The notes under the pieces were generated by a model, which saw nothing but the letters and a program-made list of their open reading frames with translations, was not told where the DNA came from and did no database searches. 14,620 bases of DNA from an uncultured Eubacteriales bacterium. GTDB lineage: Bacteria; Bacillota; Clostridia; Oscillospirales; Butyricicoccaceae. Positions 12,168-14,620 of the stretch are shown here, in pieces. The first letter of the stretch is position 1, and every line of letters begins with the position of its first letter. The stretch is taken from the NCBI GenBank assembly GCA_910586105.1, contig CAJUGU010000075.1, positions 1 to 14,620 of the forward strand, in the 5' to 3' direction. The position numbers were made by a program, and so were the translations under genes.

Positions 12168-14620
12168 TCAGCGTGATTTCTGATACAGGATCCGGATGGA
12201 ATTCAACACGCAGATCATTGCAACGCCGGTGTCGGCGAAGACCGCCATCCACATATTGGCGACGCCTGCGAAGCCCAGCACCATGACCAGCGCCTTGACC
12301 GCCAGCGCGAATACGACGTTTTGCCACGCGATCCGTCCGGTCGCGGCGGCAATGTCCATTGCCTGCGGGATCGCGTCCATGGAGGAGGTCATAAAGACCA
12401 CGTCCGCCGCCTCGATTGCAGCGTCCGCGCCGCTGCCCATCGCCGCGCCAACGTCCGCCCCCGCCAGCACCGGCGCGTCGTTGATGCCGTCCCCGACGAA
12501 CATGACCGCGCCGTGCTCCGCACGGATCTTTTGCAGCGCGGAGAGCTTTTGCTCAGGCAGCAGGCTCGCGTGTACCAGCTGTACCCCCGTCTCCGCCGCG
12601 ACCGCGTCGGCGCTTGCCTGCGCGTCGCCGGTGAGCATCGCGGTTTTAAGCCCCAGCTTTTTCAGGGAGGAGATCGCGCCGCGCGCTTCTTTTTTGATCG
12701 TGTCGCTGATTACCAGATGCCCGGCAAATTTGCCGTCCAGCGCCAGCAGCACCTCTGTACCGTAGACGCTGCTGCTGTAGGCGGAAAGGTCGATCTTTTC
12801 CCGTTCCAGCAGCTTCCGGCTTCCGCACAGTGCTTTCCCTTCGGGGAAGTCTGCCTCAATGCCCCATCCAGAAATCTCGCGGACGGCGTGCGGATGCACC
12901 GCCGATACGCCGCGTTCCGCCGCTGCGGAAACGATGCTGTGCGCGATCGGATGGGTCGAACCCGCTTCGCAGGCCGCCGCCAGCGCGAGCAGTTTTTCCT
13001 CCGAAAAGCCGTTTGCCGTGACGCAGGACTGCACGACAAAATTGCCTTCTGTGATCGTGCCAGTCTTGTCCATGACGACCGTTTTCACGTCCTTCATCGC
13101 CTCAAGCGCCACGCCGCCTTTGAACAGGATACCTCGTTTCGAGCCTGCGCCGATCCCCGAAAAGAAGGCGAGCGGTACGCTCAGCACCAGCGCGCAGGGG
13201 CAGCTGATAACAAGGAAGGTGATCGCGGTGTAAATCCAGTAGTTCCAGTCCCCCGCCACGAGCGAGGGCAGGATCGCGGTTGCAAGCGCCAACAGGACGA
13301 CGACCGGCGTATAAATATGTGCGAAGCGGGTGATGAAGCGGTCGATTTTCGGCTTGCTCGCCGCCGCGTTCTCGACGGAATCGAGAATCCGTGTCACCAT
13401 CGATTCGCTGAGCGGTTTTTCGACCCGCAGACGCAGCAGCCCGGAAGTATTCACACAGCCGGAGACCACAGTGTCTCCCGCTCGCACAGCTACTGGCACT
13501 GGCTCCCCGGTGACGGGCGAAGTGTCGATCCGGCTTTCGCCTTCCACGATCACGCCGTCCAGTGGGATACGGTCGCCGGGACGTACCAGAACAACGTCCC
13601 CCACCATTGCATCCTGCGCGGGAATCTCGCGGCTGTCTTCGCCCTCGACCAGATTGACCACCTCGGGACGGAGGTCGACTGCCGCCATGATCTGGCTGCG
13701 GCTGCGTTCGACCGCGATGTGTTCGAACAGCTCGCCGACCCGGTAAAACAGCATCACGCCGCAGGCTTCCGGATAATCTCGGATCGCGATCGCGGCGACC
13801 GTTGCAAGACTCATCAGGAAGTTTTCGTCGGTCAGTTGCCCGTGGGCAAGGTTCTTTAACGCGGTAAGGATAATTTTCCCTCCAAGGACCAGATAACCGG
13901 TCAGGAAGCAAGCGGTCGCCGCTATGCCGTCGCCCAGCAGCAGTCCGGCGACGAACAGCGCCGCGCCGATCCCGATCTGGATGCCGTCCTTCTGGTTTTC
14001 TGAAAGCCCGCTCGCCTGTTCGGCAGGTTTTGCCGCCGGGGCAGGCGCGGACGGCTCGCGGGGCACGACCTTGACCTCGGCTTCGATCGAAGCGCAAATG
14101 CGCTGGAATTCCGGCAGCAGGGTTTCCGGAGCGCGTCCGCTGACGCGCAGCTGCTTGGTCGCAAATGTGATCGTCGCCTCGGAAACGCCGGGCAGTTCGT
14201 TGATACGGTCTTCCATCTTCGAAGCGCAGTGCGCGCAGCCCAGGTTTTCCAGGAGGAATACGGCGGTATGGCCTCCGGATGCCGATTCCCGTGGGATCAC
14301 CTTGACCTCGGCTTCAATGGAAGCGCAGATCTCCTGAAACTTCGGGAGCAGCGCATCCGGATCGTCGGCGGCAACGCGCAGCTGCTTGGTCGCAAACGTG
14401 ATCGTCGCAGCCTCTACGCCGGGCAGCTCGTTGATTTTGTCCTCCATCTTGGAAGCGCAGTGCGCACAACCCAAATTTTCAAGGATATAGACGCGCTTCG
14501 GCTTGTCGGTTTTCGGCATCTCACGTTGATGTTCACGGTCGTGTCCGCAGCCACACGCTTCACCGTGTTCGTGATGGTGTTCATGCCCATGCTCATGGTC
14601 GTGTCCGCAGCCGCACGCTT
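12168..14620 (-). CDS. cadA: P1B-type Zn/Cd/Pb-translocating ATPase, 5' end cut by window
   Basis: An inner-membrane pump that exports divalent soft metals using ATP. Numbered from the internal ATG at 14519: two heavy-metal-associated domains with GCAHC metal sites (C18/C21 and C95/C98), a Pro/Ala linker, membrane helices, the TGE actuator loop (SPVTGEPVPV), the CPC ion site in CPCALVLS (C440-C442), the phosphorylated D484 in DKTGT, STHPIA and GDGINDAP. The last helix carries an ADTG motif as in ZntA/CadA, which with CPC points to Zn/Cd/Pb rather than Cu. The frame stays open past 14519 to the window end and reads as a His/Cys-rich tail with ACGCGHD twice. ATG 14519 has no ribosome site, so the true start lies beyond the window. 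Metal type and the symbol are inferred from motifs. It ends in its own terminator. Confidence 0.95.
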   Translation of the reverse strand, partial: ACGCGHDHEHGHEHHHEHGEACGCGHDREHQREMPKTDKPKRVYILENLGCAHCASKMEDKINELPGVEAATITFATKQLRVAADDPDALLPKFQEICASIEAEVKVIPRESASGGHTAVFLLENLGCAHCASKMEDRINELPGVSEATITFATKQLRVSGRAPETLLPEFQRICASIEAEVKVVPREPSAPAPAAKPAEQASGLSENQKDGIQIGIGAALFVAGLLLGDGIAATACFLTGYLVLGGKIILTALKNLAHGQLTDENFLMSLATVAAIAIRDYPEACGVMLFYRVGELFEHIAVERSRSQIMAAVDLRPEVVNLVEGEDSREIPAQDAMVGDVVLVRPGDRIPLDGVIVEGESRIDTSPVTGEPVPVAVRAGDTVVSGCVNTSGLLRLRVEKPLSESMVTRILDSVENAAASKPKIDRFITRFAHIYTPVVVLLALATAILPSLVAGDWNYWIYTAITFLVISCPCALVLSVPLAFFSGIGAGSKRGILFKGGVALEAMKDVKTVVMDKTGTITEGNFVVQSCVTANGFSEEKLLALAAACEAGSTHPIAHSIVSAAAERGVSAVHPHAVREISGWGIEADFPEGKALCGSRKLLEREKIDLSAYSSSVYGTEVLLALDGKFAGHLVISDTIKKEARGAISSLKKLGLKTAMLTGDAQASADAVAAETGVQLVHASLLPEQKLSALQKIRAEHGAVMFVGDGINDAPVLAGADVGAAMGSGADAAIEAADVVFMTSSMDAIPQAMDIAAATGRIAWQNVVFALAVKALVMVLGFAGVANMWMAVFADTGVAMICVLNSIRILYQKSR
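14055..14489 (-). repeat. Tandem duplication of the HMA domain
   Basis: Two copies of a 68-residue heavy-metal-associated domain (bases 14286-14489 and 14055-14258) repeat with a period of 231 bp. By eye, about 54 of 68 residues match, and long runs of DNA are identical or nearly so. The metal-binding GCAHCASKMED is the same in both. The similarity suggests a recent duplication within this gene. Confidence 0.85.
14537..14620 (-). repeat. 60-bp tandem repeat coding for a His/Cys-rich segment
   Basis: The 24 bases at 14537-14560 recur at 14597-14620 with a single difference, a period of 60 bp or 20 residues. They encode ACGCGHD, followed in the first copy by a run of alternating His and Glu (HEHGHEHHHEHG). 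The repeat touches the window end, so more copies may lie beyond. The frame is that of the metal ATPase. Confidence 0.75.

Noticed and set aside
12321..13859. Plus-strand open frame of 512 codons
   Set aside because: It is antisense to the metal ATPase, whose motifs are all intact on the minus strand.
14414..14596. 60-codon minus-strand frame at the window end
   Set aside because: It is in a different frame from the ATPase. The ATPase frame continues through this stretch and gives a sensible His/Cys-rich sequence.

Overview
The window is about 14.6 kb of GC-rich DNA. Every gene I can support lies on the minus strand, so transcription runs from high to low coordinates. Strong AGGAGG-type ribosome binding sites, several GTG or TTG starts, and the gene order miaB-mutS-mutL-miaA point to a high-GC member of the Clostridia, perhaps an Oscillospirales-like gut bacterium. 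The phylum-level call rests on gene order and protein character. The family-level call is only a guess.

In transcription order: (1) 14620-12168 is a P1B-type Zn/Cd/Pb ATPase whose 5' end is cut by the window edge. It carries two nearly identical heavy-metal-associated domains, preceded by a His/Cys-rich segment that stays in frame to the window end. It ends in an intrinsic terminator at about 12128-12159. (2) 12043-11312 is a TraX-family membrane protein behind its own TATAAT box, with a perfect inverted repeat over the -35 position. (3) 11311-10945 is a non-coding stretch with nested inverted repeats and an extended -10 promoter. (4) 10944-8448 holds the radical-SAM protein pair TIGR03960/TIGR03936, with an 8-bp overlap. 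(5) 8422-6044 holds a small unknown gene, miaB, and a second small unknown gene overlapping the end of miaB. (6) 5909-1 holds mutS, a SUKH-4-like gene, mutL and miaA. The 3' end of miaA is cut by the window edge.

From the promoter near 11036 down to miaA the genes are closely packed, with gaps of -17 to 134 bp. They could form one long operon joining tRNA A37 modification (MiaA adds the prenyl group, MiaB adds the methylthio group) with mismatch repair (MutS recognises mismatches, MutL is the endonuclease partner). The 77-bp gap before miaB and the 134-bp gap before mutS are the places where internal promoters could sit.

Most of the window is housekeeping. The points that deserve a second look are the metal-binding N-terminus of the ATPase, which a start call at the internal ATG would miss; an orphan SUKH-4-like immunity-type gene between mutS and mutL; a substituted last residue in the MutL endonuclease motif; two unexplained inverted-repeat clusters next to promoters; and a terminator-shaped hairpin pointing against the genes upstream of mutS. 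I found no rRNA, tRNA, CRISPR array, insertion sequence or phage gene, and no clear candidate for a wholly new system.
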